A stretch of DNA of 20,560 nucleotides from Candidatus Mediterraneibacter colneyensis (GTDB taxonomy: Bacteria; Bacillota; Clostridia; Lachnospirales; Lachnospiraceae): NCBI GenBank assembly GCA_019114745.1, contig DXEY01000149.1:1-20560 (forward strand), in the 5' to 3' direction. A model generated the notes under the pieces. The model was not told the DNA's origin. It saw only the letters and a program-made list of their open reading frames with translations, and searched no databases. The position numbers were made by a program, and so were the translations under genes. Shown here piece by piece: positions 1-7,770 of this stretch; the first letter of the stretch is position 1; each line of letters starts with the position of its first letter.

Positions 1-116
1 GATTTATCTGTTATACTCTTCCATAATACTTTTTTTACCGGTAAAAGTCAATGACGCCCTCTTTTCACAGCGGCCATAGGGCTGCTGATTTTTCAGAAGC
101 TTACGGCTCTGTTTTA

Positions 117-125
117 TGCTATAAT
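117..125 (+). promoter_or_regulatory. Extended -10 promoter for the DUF5721-like gene
   Basis: A perfect TATAAT at 120-125 is preceded by TG at 117-118, which gives an extended -10 element (TGCTATAAT). No good -35 hexamer sits 16-18 bases upstream, as is common for extended -10 promoters. It lies about 70 bases ahead of the ATG at 193. Bases 1-116 contain no supportable gene, only a 14-base palindrome at 33-46. Confidence 0.6.
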
Positions 126-192
126 AAAGCATATCGCGGGACAGCCGCTGCACCTGCCCGGGAAAGCAAACCGAACCAACGGAGGATTCTTT

Positions 193-678
193 ATGATATC
201 GCTCGATCTCATCGACATCAGACTCGTTACATCACACTTATTTCTGAAAGATACGTTCGACCACTTTTCTTTTATAGACGGAGAGGTCACGACGTTCAAT
301 ACGTTCCGGATCGACGGATATATCCAGAAAGACTTTTTTGATACTGATTCCGGGCTGCCGGAATATTCCTACTGGAAAAACGTGCGGGAGTTTTGTTTCT
401 CACTGGTCAGAGGAAAGCGCACACCCCTGAACTTCCGCTTCGTATTATGCCTGCCGCAGAAAAATATCCGCCGCCTTGTGGAGGAGCACATCCCCTCCCT
501 TGATCCCGAAACCGTCCGGGGGCTCTATCTGAACCTCACGTTTGACGGGAAACATCTCTCCTGTGTGACCGGGACTTCTTTTCATACATTTACCCTTGAT
601 AAATCGCTGGAACATATGTGGGACGAGATGGTCCAGACATTCCTGAAAAAACAGAATATCCCATTTGAAAAGAAATAG
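193..678 (+). CDS. Hypothetical protein, DUF5721-like
   Basis: This 161-residue soluble protein has no signal peptide or membrane segment. The start at 193 is supported by GGAGG about 7 bases upstream. The N-terminus (MISLDLIDIRLVTSHLF, then a DTFDHF segment and a pattern of beta strands) resembles the DUF5721 family of small Lachnospiraceae proteins. That assignment is from memory and no function is known to me. The C-terminal third is alternating hydrophobic, then helical (LEHMWDEMVQTFLKKQ). The gene stands alone on the + strand with its own promoter and converges on htpG. Its TAG stop lies inside the stem of the shared terminator. That it is a real gene is nearly certain; the family name is moderately sure. 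Confidence 0.85.
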   Translation: MISLDLIDIRLVTSHLFLKDTFDHFSFIDGEVTTFNTFRIDGYIQKDFFDTDSGLPEYSYWKNVREFCFSLVRGKRTPLNFRFVLCLPQKNIRRLVEEHIPSLDPETVRGLYLNLTFDGKHLSCVTGTSFHTFTLDKSLEHMWDEMVQTFLKKQNIPFEKK

Positions 679-700
679 CGGGGACATCCCCCGCTATTTC
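672..700. terminator. Bidirectional intrinsic terminator between convergent genes
   Basis: A 12-base-pair stem (GAAATAGCGGGG / CCCCGCTATTTC) has a 5-base loop. Read on the - strand it lies about 18 bases after the htpG stop and is followed by TTTTC, a usable U tract. On the + strand it overlaps the stop codon of the DUF5721-like gene and has a weaker T run. Confidence 0.8.
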
Positions 701-717
701 TGTATCCTGCACTCTGT

Positions 718-2730
718 CTATTTTGTCAGGAGCATCATGATCTCATTGCTCCTCTGTACAAACGCTGTCATCTCCTCCGGGCTGAGCGGCTTATGCGCCA
801 GCATCGCCAGGTCATAGAGCTGTCGGCAGATGATCGGCACGTTCTTGCTCCTCTTATGCTCCACAAGGAATTTTACAAGCGGATGGTTCGCATTTAACAC
901 AAGTGTCGCCTGGCTGCCGAACATGGACGGATCCATTCCGCTCATGCCGTACATCCTCATCATCTCAGCCATACGTCTGTCCTGCTCGGACAGGACTGCC
1001 ATGGACGCTACCTTGTCGTCTTTGAGTTTCTCAACTTTTACTTCCAGCTTGTCATTGTTCAGCTCCTTGCGGAAGACCGTCACCAGTCCCTCTGACATCT
1101 TCTCGAAGCTCTCTTTTTCATCCTCCGCCACTTCATCTTTCAGTGAGTCGTGAACGTCGGCGTCAATGCGCAGGAACTCCAGATCCTGATGCTTCTGCTC
1201 CAGATAAGTCACGAATGCCGAGTCGATGTTATGCGTCAGGATGACCGCATCCTGCCCCTGAGCCTTAAACATGTTGATATACTGGCTCTGCTGCACTTCA
1301 TCTGTCACATAGTAGATGCGGGTCTTTTCTTCCTGCCTGTCTGCGTCTGCAGTATCTGCGTTCTCATCTTTGGCTTCTTCGCCTTTACTTTCTCTGACAA
1401 TGTCGTCGAGAGTCAGATACTTGTGTTCCAGGTTCTTATAGAGCATGGAATCTTTCATCTTCTCGCCGAATTTCTCATCTTTGAGGCATCCGAATTTGAT
1501 GAACGGGCTGATATCATCCCAGTATTTCTCGTAGTTCTCGCGGTCGGTCTTAAACATGCCGTTCAGCTTGTCCGCCACCTTCCTGGAGATGTAATCCGCC
1601 ACTTTATTGACGAATCCGTCGTTCTGCAGCGCGCTTCTGGACACGTTCAGCGGCAGATCCGGACAGTCGATCACGCCTTTTAATACCATCAGAAATTCCG
1701 GGATCACCTCTTTGATATTGTCCGCGATGAACACCTGGTTATTGTACAGCTTGATCGTTCCCTCAACAGACTCATATTCCATATTGATCTTCGGGAAATA
1801 CAGGATTCCTTTCAGATTAAACGGGTAGTCCATGTTCAGGTGGATCCAGAAAAGAGGCTCCTTATAGTCCATAAAGACCTTGCGGTAGAAGTCGATGTAC
1901 TCCTCTTTTGTACACTCGCTCGGGTTCTTGCCCCAGAGCGGATGGATATCGCTGAGGGAAACCGGGCGTTTTACGATCTTGACTCTCTTCTTCGGCTCGC
2001 CCTCTTCTCCCTCTTTCTTCTCTTCCTCGATGTGCTCTACGACTTCGTCGGTATCGAGCAGGTCTTCCTCGTCGATCGTCTCGTACTCAGGCTCTGCATT
2101 TGCCTTGGAAAGGAAGATTTCTACCGGCATGAAGGAACAGTACTTCTCCAGCACCTCTCTCGCACGGTACTCATTTGCAAACTCAAGGCTGTCTTCATTC
2201 AGGAACAGCGTAATCTCAGAACCGACTGTCGTCTTGCTGCCTTCCTGCATCTCGTACTCCGTGCCGCCCTGGCTCGCCCAGTGTACCGGAGCCGCTCCTT
2301 CCTTATAGGAAAGAGTATCGATCTGCACCTCGTCCGCTACCATAAATGCGGAATAGAATCCCAGACCGAAGTGTCCGATCATATCATCCTCTGTCGTCTT
2401 GTCCTTATACTTCTCCAGGAACTGGGTCGCACCGGAAAATGCGATCTGGGTGATGTACTCTTCCACCTCGTCCGCAGTCATGCCAAGACCGTTGTCGATG
2501 AACTTCATCGTCTTTTCCTCAGGATTTACAATGACTTCGATCTTCGGCCTGTATCCCTCCGGGAGCTCATACTCTCCCATCATATCAAGTTTTTTCAGTT
2601 TTGTGATCGCGTCGCATCCGTTGGACACCATCTCTCTCACAAAGATATCGTGATCCGAATACACCCACTTCTTAATGATCGGGAATATATTCTCACTGTC
2701 AATTGATAAGTTGCCTTTCTTAACTTCCAT
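718..2730 (-). CDS. htpG: Molecular chaperone HtpG (bacterial Hsp90)
   Basis: HtpG is a cytosolic homodimeric ATP-dependent chaperone of the GHKL ATPase superfamily. The 670-residue product shows the N-terminal ATPase motifs in order: catalytic Glu33 in VREMVSNGCDA, DNGLGM at 79-84 and the GHFGLGFYSAF lid/phosphate segment near 119-129. An acidic-then-basic linker follows at about 219-255. The middle domain carries the ATP-contacting Arg in NVSRSALQND (about 365), and a C-terminal dimerisation domain completes the protein. Length is slightly above the usual 620-640, partly from an acidic insert after KGEEAKDENAD. I chose ATG 2730 because AGAGGTG lies 6 bases upstream; a GTG at 2739 in the same frame sits inside that ribosome binding site and is unlikely. 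A strong promoter and a CIRCE operator precede the gene, so heat-shock control by HrcA is expected. Confidence 0.97.
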   Translation of the reverse strand: MEVKKGNLSIDSENIFPIIKKWVYSDHDIFVREMVSNGCDAITKLKKLDMMGEYELPEGYRPKIEVIVNPEEKTMKFIDNGLGMTADEVEEYITQIAFSGATQFLEKYKDKTTEDDMIGHFGLGFYSAFMVADEVQIDTLSYKEGAAPVHWASQGGTEYEMQEGSKTTVGSEITLFLNEDSLEFANEYRAREVLEKYCSFMPVEIFLSKANAEPEYETIDEEDLLDTDEVVEHIEEEKKEGEEGEPKKRVKIVKRPVSLSDIHPLWGKNPSECTKEEYIDFYRKVFMDYKEPLFWIHLNMDYPFNLKGILYFPKINMEYESVEGTIKLYNNQVFIADNIKEVIPEFLMVLKGVIDCPDLPLNVSRSALQNDGFVNKVADYISRKVADKLNGMFKTDRENYEKYWDDISPFIKFGCLKDEKFGEKMKDSMLYKNLEHKYLTLDDIVRESKGEEAKDENADTADADRQEEKTRIYYVTDEVQQSQYINMFKAQGQDAVILTHNIDSAFVTYLEQKHQDLEFLRIDADVHDSLKDEVAEDEKESFEKMSEGLVTVFRKELNNDKLEVKVEKLKDDKVASMAVLSEQDRRMAEMMRMYGMSGMDPSMFGSQATLVLNANHPLVKFLVEHKRSKNVPIICRQLYDLAMLAHKPLSPEEMTAFVQRSNEIMMLLTK

Positions 2731-2769
2731 TTTTAACACCTCTTTGAAAATGTTCTGTGCCTAAAAGAC

Positions 2770-2798
2770 ATTCTAGTACACGAGATATTAAAAGTCAA
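2770..2798 (-). promoter_or_regulatory. Sigma-A promoter of htpG
   Basis: Read on the - strand, TTGACT (2798-2793) and TAGAAT (2775-2770) are separated by exactly 17 bases. Both hexamers are near consensus. Transcription should start near 2763, giving a leader of about 33 bases before the ATG at 2730. Confidence 0.85.
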
Positions 2799-2805
2799 TA
2801 GAAAA

Positions 2806-2832
2806 TTAGCACTCTTTTTGGTAGAGTGCTAA
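2806..2832 (-). promoter_or_regulatory. CIRCE operator (HrcA binding site)
   Basis: TTAGCACTC-N9-GAGTGCTAA is present with both 9-base arms perfect. This is the established CIRCE consensus bound by the heat-shock repressor HrcA. It ends 7 bases upstream of the htpG -35 hexamer, so repression would act by blocking polymerase from the upstream side. The TAG stop codon of the 379-residue gene (2829-2831) lies inside the downstream arm. Confidence 0.95.
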
Positions 2833-3968
2833 CAATTCTGATTTCCGTTCAGTTTTGCCCTGATCTCACACAGGATCTGATCGATCTCATCCGATGCGTT
2901 TTCTCTTTCTGCCAGCCGACTGATCTCTTCGAGCACTTCCCCGTACCCGCTGTACACACGGCTGCTGCCGAGCAGTACCTGATCCACGATCTTATAGTAG
3001 AAGTCCGTCCCGCCAAAGCTGTTTCCGACAGCGATCTTAAGCATCCCTGCCATAAAGATCCCTCTCCGCCTGATCCGCCGGGCGGCCTCCTCAGAGAATC
3101 CGCGGTAATCGTCCCTCGCGTCATTCCACAGCGGAAGGACTGACAGCTCTCCCTCGTTTACCTGGACGTAATCCCACAGGAACATCAGATTCACATATTC
3201 CGGGAAGAGGTCTCTGTCCCATTTCGTCATCTCAGCTCCATCTGCCATCAATACCTTATCGAGTCTTTCTCCGCCTTCTCTGAGCAGTTCAAGGGAGCGA
3301 TCCCAGTCATCGCCCAGGGCGGTGCCTCTCCAGGAGTTAAACCCGGACGGAACGAGCACAAGATTCCCGATCATGCCGGAGGTTTCCAGCAGGCTGCCGA
3401 ATATCCCGTCAAGCTCTTCCGCCAGAGCTTCACTGTCCCCGATCTCCGCAAAAAACTTCGAGTCCTGATCCAGCACGATCTTGTCATAGAGTCTGCTGAC
3501 GGAACTCTTTTCCGAACAGCCTTCCGCCCGCTTCTGTGCCCCTATGAAACGGTTCAGGCTGGTCGCAGCCGTGTTCATCGTATCCGGGCCGAAGCTGACC
3601 CTTCTCAGTCTGTCATGGGTTTCACTCAGTGGCAGGGGGCATTTTCTTCCCTTCCATCCCCACAGGACGCGGTACATATCCAGGCTAAGATCGCAGGATC
3701 CATTGGAGCCGTCACAGTCAAAGAGCGTAAGCTTATTTCCAAGCCTGCGCGTGTCGGCATTTTTATACTTCAGATAATTGATGATGGGACTCTTCTCACC
3801 GTTTTCATACGGCATGTCCGCGAGCATCTCCTGATAAACAGATTCTTCGAGTTTCTTCCGGCAATTTTCAGCATACCTGTCATAATACCCTTTCATGATC
3901 CGCTTCAGGTCGTACTCTTCCGGGGCATCTTTCCCGAGCAGCTCATCCACAGTTTCCATAAATTCCAT
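2829..3968 (-). CDS. Uncharacterised protein, DUF6994-like
   Basis: This 379-residue, probably cytosolic protein has no signal peptide or clear membrane helix. The start at 3968 is supported by AGGGGGAA about 5 bases upstream. Features include an LFDCDGSNG segment followed by MYRVLWGWKGRKCPLP (about 83-112), FGPDTMNTAATSLNRFI (about 126-142), IGNLVLVPSGFNSWRG near 200-216, and FLWDYVQVNEGEL near 265. The order 'LW..K.LP', then 'IGN-hhhhP..-N..RG', then a DRSLELLREG helix, reminds me of the DUF6994 family. This is recalled and not searched. No catalytic motif is obvious. It follows the 135-residue gene by 11 bases, with its ribosome binding site overlapping that gene's stop, so the two are co-transcribed. 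Its 3' end carries half of the htpG CIRCE. Confidence 0.8.
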   Translation of the reverse strand: MEFMETVDELLGKDAPEEYDLKRIMKGYYDRYAENCRKKLEESVYQEMLADMPYENGEKSPIINYLKYKNADTRRLGNKLTLFDCDGSNGSCDLSLDMYRVLWGWKGRKCPLPLSETHDRLRRVSFGPDTMNTAATSLNRFIGAQKRAEGCSEKSSVSRLYDKIVLDQDSKFFAEIGDSEALAEELDGIFGSLLETSGMIGNLVLVPSGFNSWRGTALGDDWDRSLELLREGGERLDKVLMADGAEMTKWDRDLFPEYVNLMFLWDYVQVNEGELSVLPLWNDARDDYRGFSEEAARRIRRRGIFMAGMLKIAVGNSFGGTDFYYKIVDQVLLGSSRVYSGYGEVLEEISRLAERENASDEIDQILCEIRAKLNGNQNC

Positions 3969-3979
3969 ATTCGTTCCCC

Positions 3980-4387
3980 CTATTCCTTTTCATCATCACG
4001 AAACTTATACCGCATCAGCAGGTCTGCTTCGTCCTGCGGCGCCAGCCATTCCGGATGCCTGGAACCATACAGCCTGAAATCCGGGTTCCATACCCCCGCG
4101 TCCTCCCTCGGGTATCGCCCCTTCCTGTCATACATTACCACTTCGTAATTCGGGAGATACACCTCGACCCGGAGGTTCAGCCCCGTCTTTTCATAGAACT
4201 CCTGCAGTCTGTCCGGGTTGAATCCTTCGGGGATCATCGAGTACAGCTTCCGCACTCCCGGGTGATAGCAGTTTCTGCGCAGATCAATGAACCGGATTTC
4301 TTCCCTGCCGGATCCCTCCCTGTACAGGTAATCCTCCAGCTTCTCAACGTTGTTAATTCGGATCTTTTTTTCTGGAATAACCATCAT
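3980..4387 (-). CDS. Hypothetical protein, first gene of a two-gene unit
   Basis: I do not recognise this 135-residue protein. It is charged, soluble-looking and has no membrane segment. Visible features are an N-terminal beta/alpha stretch (IRINNVEKLEDYLYREG), an RFIDLRRNCYHPGVRKLYSMIPEGF segment centred near residue 45, and an aromatic C-terminal part (GVWNPDFRLYGSRHPEWLAP). I chose ATG 4387 because AAGGAGG lies 8 bases upstream; an ATG at 4393 would be only 2 bases from that site. It is coupled to the DUF6994-like gene downstream. No confident promoter or terminator is visible in the 90 bases before it, so it could be independent of, or read through from, the WYL gene operon. Confidence 0.75.
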   Translation of the reverse strand: MMVIPEKKIRINNVEKLEDYLYREGSGREEIRFIDLRRNCYHPGVRKLYSMIPEGFNPDRLQEFYEKTGLNLRVEVYLPNYEVVMYDRKGRYPREDAGVWNPDFRLYGSRHPEWLAPQDEADLLMRYKFRDDEKE

Positions 4388-4477
4388 ATGCATTTCCTCC
4401 TTTTTTGCTATGAGATCTTACCAAAGTCCTTCTTAAATATATAACAACGTTTTCTGTTGGTTCATAACCGCACCGTA

Positions 4478-5611
4478 TCAGAGATCGTTTTGTAAATTTT
4501 TCAGCGCTGTTTCCAGCCTGATTTTGAGCTGTTTTTTTATGTCCTGTGTGCTCTCATCCTCCCCGATGATCCGAATCTTATCCGCATGTTTCATCGCCCA
4601 GTCCACAAAGAAGTCCGCCGTACATACCACAGAAAAAATATGATCCTCCAGCGTAAGGCACTCACTGGAAAATGCCCGGTAGATAAAAGTATAGTCCTCT
4701 GCGTCCACCGTCTCAAACCGGACAGTCACAGGCTCTTTTGCAAAGCATCCCAGATGGTTATAGCATACCTGTTTCTTCCACAGAGCATCCCTTTTCATAT
4801 CACTTACCGCATCCTTGCGCGTCAGTCCGATATATTTCCCTCTCGACCGGTACCCCCGGTTTGTGTACGCATAGTTCACATCCGCGATCCGTGACACGTC
4901 AAATACCCGGATCGTATTCTTCTGCGTCTCCCCGCTCTCTAAATGCCACAGTCCCAGCAGATAAAAGGTGTTATCATAATTGACGATCCAGTAAGGCGTG
5001 ACAATACACTTCCGGTAGTCTGTCCCCTGACTGCCGTCCTCTTCCATACGGGTCAGATTAAAGGTTATCTTCAGCCCCTGTTCCATCGCCTTCTGGATAA
5101 ATGCCAGCGTCTCCGACACAGCCGGCGTGACCAGCCCGGTGTAATCAAGCACTTTGCTGTCAGAAGTTATTCCCCGGTCACTCGGGAGTTTCTCAAAGGC
5201 AAGCTCCCGGCGCAGCCGCTCCACAAGATCCTCAGCCTTTTCCGGCGTCCAGCGGTAAGACTCCCGGATCAGTTCGCAGACCTCGTCAAGCTCGTTTCCG
5301 GTCAGGGGATGCCTGTACCAGATCTTGCCGTTCTTCGCCCCCTCCTCCTGTTTCTTATATCCCGGAAATACGATCTTCCAGTCCTTTTCCTCCAGATATT
5401 CCCCGTTTCCATCCCGGTTCAGGGCGTCGGCTATCCCGTACAGCCGTCTTGTAAATGTATTTTTATATCCCAGACAACTGTCTGTCCCCATCGTTTCCTT
5501 TGCCAGCGCTCTGAGCTGGTTCTGGGACAGCGGCTGGCTCTCGTCCGTATAGTTTCTGAGCAGCTCCAGCAGTTGTACCGCCGCCATTGTCTCGTTATTT
5601 CTGCCCGGCAT
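4478..5611 (-). CDS. WYL domain-containing transcriptional regulator
   Basis: A 377-residue predicted DNA-binding regulator. The N-terminal ~90 residues are helical with a winged-helix pattern (LLELLRNYTDESQPLSQNQL, then an RRLYGIADALN helix). The central WYL domain, about 165-255, contains KITFNLTRM, TPYWIVNYDNTFYLLGLWHL (the W/Y-hydrophobic core) and an IRVFDVSRI strand ending in the conserved Arg-Ile. A WCX-like C-terminal extension follows. WYL domains bind ligands such as nucleotides or oligonucleotides in characterised members; the ligand here is unknown. The start at 5611 has AGAGG 6 bases upstream and overlaps the end of the EamA transporter gene by 17 bases, which implies translational coupling. 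It may regulate the transporter or its own operon; no operator can be identified. Confidence 0.9.
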   Translation of the reverse strand: MPGRNNETMAAVQLLELLRNYTDESQPLSQNQLRALAKETMGTDSCLGYKNTFTRRLYGIADALNRDGNGEYLEEKDWKIVFPGYKKQEEGAKNGKIWYRHPLTGNELDEVCELIRESYRWTPEKAEDLVERLRRELAFEKLPSDRGITSDSKVLDYTGLVTPAVSETLAFIQKAMEQGLKITFNLTRMEEDGSQGTDYRKCIVTPYWIVNYDNTFYLLGLWHLESGETQKNTIRVFDVSRIADVNYAYTNRGYRSRGKYIGLTRKDAVSDMKRDALWKKQVCYNHLGCFAKEPVTVRFETVDAEDYTFIYRAFSSECLTLEDHIFSVVCTADFFVDWAMKHADKIRIIGEDESTQDIKKQLKIRLETALKNLQNDL

Positions 5612-6533
5612 GTTTTTCCTCTGCCCCCTGTCTGTTTACGATGATGATCCCCGCGCTCACCAGCACGAGCGCCGCCAGATTCTTCCATTCCAATACTGTT
5701 TCGCCCAGGATAAGCCCTGAGAGCGCCGTCCCGAATATGGGGATCGTAAATGTGTACACTGCCACCTTCCCCACCGGATTATACTTCATCAGAACCGTCC
5801 ATATACTGAACGCCGCTGTAGAGAGCAGCGCCATGTAAATAAGAAGGAGCACGTTCTTTCCGGTAAAGCCGGACACATGTCCGCCCATCAGGAATCCTGT
5901 CACAATGAGCAGCGCCCCGCCGATCAGTGTCTGGTACGCGGTGATCGTCATCGGGCTCTCCTCATCCGATATGAGTTTGAGCAGCACCATACTGACTGCA
6001 TACACAACCGTACAGATCAGCACCATGCCTTCTCCCTCCAGGGTAAAGCCGCTGCCCCACGCCCCGGGTGCGAGATTCACCACGACCACGCCGGCAAGCC
6101 CGAGTATGCATCCTGCCGTTTTTGGCACATCCATCTTTTCGTTTTTCAGCATGATGTGGGCGACGATCAGTGCGAAAAATCCCTGGGAGGCGTTGATGAT
6201 CGAGCCTTTCGTTCCGGTCGTGTGAGCAAGGCCGATATAGAAGCAGACGTACTGGATCGTCGTCTGGAGAAGCCCCTGCCGGAAGATATGCCATGCCGAG
6301 GAGCGCTTCATCGTCAGCACCCTCCTCTCGACGATACATCCGATCAGAAACGTGAACACGCCCGAGAGGAAGAACCGGTATCCGGCAAAGAGGATCTGGC
6401 TCCCCGCGCCCTCGATATCCAGCCACTCATACCCTAACTTTACGCAAGGAAAAGCGCTTCCCCAAAGCGCACAGCACAGGAGGGAAAGCGCAGCCACAAC
6501 AGCAGGTCTGTTATACAGTTTCCGGCTCATCAT
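5595..6533 (-). CDS. EamA-family (DMT superfamily) transporter
   Basis: A 312-residue inner-membrane protein with about ten hydrophobic helices arranged as two EamA repeats. The first repeat starts at VAALSLLCCALWGSAFPCVKLGYEW and the second at MVLICTVVYAVSMVLLKL. Characteristic family signals are the WGSAFP motif after helix 1, GxxxxNASQGFFALIVAHIML, and the IPIFGTALSGLILGE segment before the last helices. Known members export amino acids, purines, sugars or other metabolites; this substrate cannot be told. I chose ATG 6533 because GGAG lies 6 bases upstream; the same frame extends to a TTG at 6545 without support. It overlaps the cyclophilin gene by 23 bases and the WYL regulator by 17, making a tightly coupled three-gene operon. 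Confidence 0.92.
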   Translation of the reverse strand: MMSRKLYNRPAVVAALSLLCCALWGSAFPCVKLGYEWLDIEGAGSQILFAGYRFFLSGVFTFLIGCIVERRVLTMKRSSAWHIFRQGLLQTTIQYVCFYIGLAHTTGTKGSIINASQGFFALIVAHIMLKNEKMDVPKTAGCILGLAGVVVVNLAPGAWGSGFTLEGEGMVLICTVVYAVSMVLLKLISDEESPMTITAYQTLIGGALLIVTGFLMGGHVSGFTGKNVLLLIYMALLSTAAFSIWTVLMKYNPVGKVAVYTFTIPIFGTALSGLILGETVLEWKNLAALVLVSAGIIIVNRQGAEEKHAGQK

Positions 6534-7029
6534 ATTCTTCTCCAAAAAGTTCCACCGTTACTTTTTTCATCTTCTGATCTTCCAGCGGACGGTCGCGGAA
6601 GTCTGTCGCTGTCTCAGCGATCTTATTCACAACGTCCATGCCTTCTGTGATCTTTCCGAAAGCCGCATAAGCGCCGTCCAGATGAGGAGATTTCTCGTGC
6701 ATGATAAAGAACTGGCTGCCCGCCGAGTTCGGATCCATCGCTCGCGCCATAGAGAGCACGCCCGGGTCATGCGCCAGGTCGTTCTGGAACCCGTTCTGGG
6801 AGAACTCGCCTCTGATCGAATATCCCGGGCCGCCCATGCCTGTCCCGTCCGGGCATCCTCCCTGGATCATAAACCCGCGGATCACGCGGTGGAAGATCAG
6901 TCCGTCATAGAATCCCTTATTTACCAGTGACACAAAATTTTTCACCGTATTCGGAGCGATCTCCGGGTACAGTTCCGCCTTCATGATATCGCCGTTTTCC
7001 ATCTCAAATGTTACAACTGGATTTGCCAT
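6511..7029 (-). CDS. Peptidyl-prolyl cis-trans isomerase, cyclophilin type
   Basis: A 172-residue cyclophilin that catalyses cis-trans isomerisation of prolyl bonds during protein folding. It lacks a signal peptide, so it is cytosolic. The active-site landmarks are FHRVIRGFMIQGG (46-58, with catalytic Arg48 and Gln56), SMARAMDPNSAGSQFFIM (93-110) and HLDGAYAAFGKITEGMDVV (116-133). The tryptophan typical of cyclosporin-sensitive eukaryotic forms is replaced, as in most short bacterial enzymes. The reading frame is open upstream to 7131, but ATG 7029 has AAAGGAGAGG 8 bases upstream and begins the conserved domain. It is the first gene of the operon with the EamA transporter and WYL regulator. 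The functional link to a transporter is unclear and may be only co-expression. Confidence 0.96.
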   Translation of the reverse strand: MANPVVTFEMENGDIMKAELYPEIAPNTVKNFVSLVNKGFYDGLIFHRVIRGFMIQGGCPDGTGMGGPGYSIRGEFSQNGFQNDLAHDPGVLSMARAMDPNSAGSQFFIMHEKSPHLDGAYAAFGKITEGMDVVNKIAETATDFRDRPLEDQKMKKVTVELFGEEYDEPETV

Positions 7030-7102
7030 AATGTATACCTCTCCTTTATCCAAAATTTTGCCACAATATGCCGCGGGCAGCGCCCCGGCTGACACAGTCT
7101 CT

Positions 7103-7131
7103 ATTCTATCCGATTTACACTGCCCCGTCAA
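7103..7131 (-). promoter_or_regulatory. Sigma-A promoter of the cyclophilin-EamA-WYL operon
   Basis: On the - strand, TTGACG (7131-7126) and TAGAAT (7108-7103) are separated by 17 bases. The -35 lies inside the last codons of the papain-like gene. The start point near 7096 gives a leader of about 67 bases, which contains a GC-rich hairpin around 7071-7090. Confidence 0.75.
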
Positions 7132-7729
7132 TCAGGCGCAAGCCGATCAGTCCGCCTTTTTCCTCATAGCCCGTATCCCACAGGTCTCTCAGGGAAAATG
7201 TGAACGAATTTCCGTACGTCGCCACCGTGATCCACATCCCGTCCCCGCGCTCTTCATACCCGTAACACAGGAACCAGTGCCACACAAAATCTTTGTAGTA
7301 CGCTTTCTTATGCCGGAGCATCAGATAGGGAACCGGAGCGCCCCGGTCGATGTGCTCTCTGATAAATGCCGCCGCGCGCTCATATGTCTCCCCGCCCGGC
7401 AGTTCCTCCATGCGGATGTTACTCTCGCCCCTGTCTCTGAGATAGGCGCCGTATCCGTCTGTAAACATATACAGCCTGTTCACGCCGTTTACCCTTGGCT
7501 TCAGGTAAGGTTTCATCTGCATGGAAAAATCCACGTAGTCCTTTCGGCTAAGCCCATGGATATCATAGGGATAGAGATGCTCTTTCCCCTCTCTGAGCGC
7601 CAGACAGATGCTGCAGTCACACGCCGTGGCAGCCGCGCAGCCGCCGATGTACATGACCACGTTTTTAAACCACTCCTGGTTTCCGCCCACACCGCCGTCT
7701 ATCGTAAAATACTCCAGTATCTTTTTCAT
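7115..7729 (-). CDS. Putative papain-like cysteine peptidase fold protein
   Basis: A 204-residue protein without a signal peptide or clear membrane helix. I do not recognise a named family. The order of residues suits a papain/C39-like fold: Gln18 (GGNQEW), Cys31 at the start of a small-residue helix (GGCAAATACDCSICLAL), His151 in a hydrophobic strand (VWHWFLCYGYEE) and Asn174 in the next strand (VATYGNSFTF). This matches the Gln/Cys/His/Asn arrangement of papain-like enzymes and the 'HWhhhhGY' strand of C39-like peptidases. It could equally be a catalytically inactive relative. I chose ATG 7729 because AAGGAGG lies 5 bases upstream; the adjacent in-frame GTG at 7732 is too close. It has its own promoter, divergent from ugpC, and its end contains the promoter of the cyclophilin operon. 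Confidence 0.8.
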   Translation of the reverse strand: MKKILEYFTIDGGVGGNQEWFKNVVMYIGGCAAATACDCSICLALREGKEHLYPYDIHGLSRKDYVDFSMQMKPYLKPRVNGVNRLYMFTDGYGAYLRDRGESNIRMEELPGGETYERAAAFIREHIDRGAPVPYLMLRHKKAYYKDFVWHWFLCYGYEERGDGMWITVATYGNSFTFSLRDLWDTGYEEKGGLIGLRLIDGAV

Positions 7730-7770
7730 CACAGCCTCCTTTTTGATGCCTTCCTGACAGTCCGCACACT

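Noticed and set aside
51..341. 96-codon + strand frame overlapping the first gene
   Set aside because: It begins before the -10 element at 120-125 and has no ribosome site. The 193 start has both a promoter and ribosome site.
1840..2706. 288-codon open frame on the + strand
   Set aside because: It lies wholly antisense to htpG, has no ribosome site and its translation is rich in Leu/Arg/His as expected of a shadow frame.
4388..4477. Possible promoter and small hairpins between the WYL gene and the 135-residue gene
   Set aside because: Only weak hexamers with poor spacing and 4-base stems are visible, not enough to annotate.
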